Source: a bacterium (GTDB lineage Bacteria; Chloroflexota; Dormibacteria; UBA8260; Bog-877). Taken from it: DNA of 14,129 nucleotides. The notes under the pieces are model-generated. The model saw only the letters and a list, made by a program, of their open reading frames with translations. It searched no databases and was not told where the DNA came from. The stretch spans positions 1-14,129 of the forward strand of contig JAKABA010000089.1 in NCBI GenBank assembly GCA_021802115.1, given 5' to 3'. Below are positions 13,288 through 14,129 of this stretch, piece by piece. The translations under genes were made by a program, and so were the position numbers. Each line of letters begins with the position of its first letter. The first letter of the stretch is position 1.

Positions 13288-14129
13288 ATGGAAGGGAGTT
13301 CTCACCGGTTCCAGCGCCGGCATCCCCGCTGGCAGCGCACCCTGGTGCAGCGTTACGTCTTGCTCGCGGGAGTGGGTCTGTGGCTCACCGGCCTCGCCCT
13401 GATCGGGACGTCCGAGGTTGCGCTGGCCGCAGGGAGCAGCTGCACAGCCCCAGCCGTGGCTAGCGGTGGTATCGCCAAGAACATCAACACCAGTGAAGGC
13501 TGCAACGTCGCGGGTGGGTCCGAGGGGCTGCCCGCGACGGGCTACATCAGCGTCGGCATTCCTGCCAGCGACACGTCGGGTGTCGTCACCATGGTGGACG
13601 CCTTTCAGGCGGTGGGCCTGCAGGGCACTTCCAAATCCGATCAGAACTACACCGGCAACTACCTGCTGACCTTGTCGTCCTGCACCACGGGAGTGTCCGC
13701 CACGTCTCCGGGCGACTACGACATCACCGCTTACCCGGCCAAGGAGTCCTATCCAACCCCCCCGCCATACTCTGGAGCGCTTCCCACCATCACGGCAACC
13801 GCGGGCGCGACGGTGAGCTGTGAGTACTCGATCGGCTCGGGCACGCCAACGATCACTCCCCCTGACATGCCTTTCGGAAGTGGCGTGAACTCGATTTGGG
13901 CCACATTCGGCACGTCGTTCAGTTCGTCCAACTTTACCCAGAGCCGATCCAATTCCGTGAAGCTGTTCGGGACCACGCCAACACCGACGCCGACGCCGAC
14001 GAGCACGCCGACACCGACGAGCACGCCGACACCGACCAGCACGCCGACACCGACCAGCACGCCGACGCCGACCAGCACGCCGACACCGACCAGCACGCCG
14101 ACGCCGACGAGCACACCGACACCGACGAG
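13288..14129 (+). CDS. Secreted protein with Thr/Pro/Ser-rich repeat tail (3' end outside window)
   Basis: The ATG at 13288 has AAGGAG at 13271-13276, 11 bases upstream. The first 280 residues are visible and the frame is open to the window edge. A long, positively charged N-region (RRHPRWQR) and a hydrophobic helix (about 23-41), with cleavage near EVALA-AG at about 47, form a signal peptide. The mature part (48-228) is Ser/Thr/Gly-rich, likely beta-structured, with four Cys (52, 72, 132, 178) that could form two disulfides. I do not recognise a family for it. From 229 on it becomes TPTPTS repeats, a flexible and often glycosylated linker typical of extracellular proteins, which probably leads to a further domain or anchor beyond the window. 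It follows the other exported protein gene by 228 bp and has its own promoter candidate. Confidence 0.85.
   Translation, partial: MEGSSHRFQRRHPRWQRTLVQRYVLLAGVGLWLTGLALIGTSEVALAAGSSCTAPAVASGGIAKNINTSEGCNVAGGSEGLPATGYISVGIPASDTSGVVTMVDAFQAVGLQGTSKSDQNYTGNYLLTLSSCTTGVSATSPGDYDITAYPAKESYPTPPPYSGALPTITATAGATVSCEYSIGSGTPTITPPDMPFGSGVNSIWATFGTSFSSSNFTQSRSNSVKLFGTTPTPTPTPTSTPTPTSTPTPTSTPTPTSTPTPTSTPTPTSTPTPTSTPTPT
13987..14129 (+). repeat. 18-bp tandem repeat encoding TPTPTS
   Basis: Seven complete 18-bp units of the form ACGCCGACACCGACSAGC run from 13987 to 14112, followed by 17 bases of an eighth cut by the window edge. Differences are confined to third codon positions (ACA/ACG and ACC/ACG), so the peptide TPTPTS is kept exactly while DNA units drift. 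The unit is a multiple of three, so gain or loss of units changes linker length without a frameshift. The reverse strand is also open (Val/Gly-rich), a by-product of the repeat. Confidence 0.95.

Noticed and set aside
13749..14114. Minus-strand frame encoding a Val/Gly repeat protein.
   Set aside because: It is the antisense of the TPTPTS tandem repeat. The plus strand has a signal peptide, ribosome site and continuous coding sense.

Overview
The window is GC-rich DNA (roughly two-thirds G+C by eye) with GTG starts, 4-bp GTGA gene overlaps and secreted proteins with Thr/Pro-rich linkers. This fits a high-GC Terrabacteria lineage such as Actinobacteria, Chloroflexi or Dormibacterota. The phylum is an inference from style, because no rRNA or tRNA is present to settle it.

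Layout. (1) Positions 1-390 hold the C-terminal end of an unidentified multi-pass membrane protein. (2) Positions 391-1211 have no convincing gene. The part just before the next gene carries closely spaced perfect inverted repeats (1082-1159) that may form a structured leader or operator. (3) Positions 1212-5636 hold a tight plus-strand operon: a DUF4129 membrane protein, a small two-helix membrane protein, a MoxR AAA+ ATPase, a DUF58 protein and a polytopic membrane protein. The last three junctions overlap. This is the MoxR-DUF58-DUF4129 association often seen next to a transglutaminase-like protein, but no transglutaminase gene is present here. (4) Convergent to it on the minus strand (8383-5691) are two overlapping M16 metallopeptidase genes. 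The upstream one has the HxxEH zinc site. The downstream one lacks it but keeps the C-terminal Arg/Tyr pair, the usual active/inactive partner arrangement. (5) Positions 8384-10035 are about 1.65 kb without a supportable gene but with several perfect hairpins. (6) Positions 10036-13059 hold a large secreted or surface protein with three homologous ~123-residue modules, each with an exactly conserved CX15C pair, followed by a DUF11-like domain and a C-terminal hydrophobic anchor. Its last ~150 codons look like read-through of non-coding DNA. (7) Positions 13288 to the window end hold a second secreted protein ending in TPTPTS repeats encoded by an 18-bp tandem repeat. It is cut by the window edge and preceded by an extended -10 promoter and a strongly base-paired leader.

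Functionally the window is about the cell envelope: a MoxR/DUF58 chaperone-like system, a heterodimeric extracytoplasmic or cytoplasmic peptidase, and two exported adhesin- or wall-like proteins. The most interesting items are the CX15C triple-module surface protein, the structured leader before the TPTPTS protein, a probable ATT start codon in the last operon gene, and the hairpin-rich gene-free regions.
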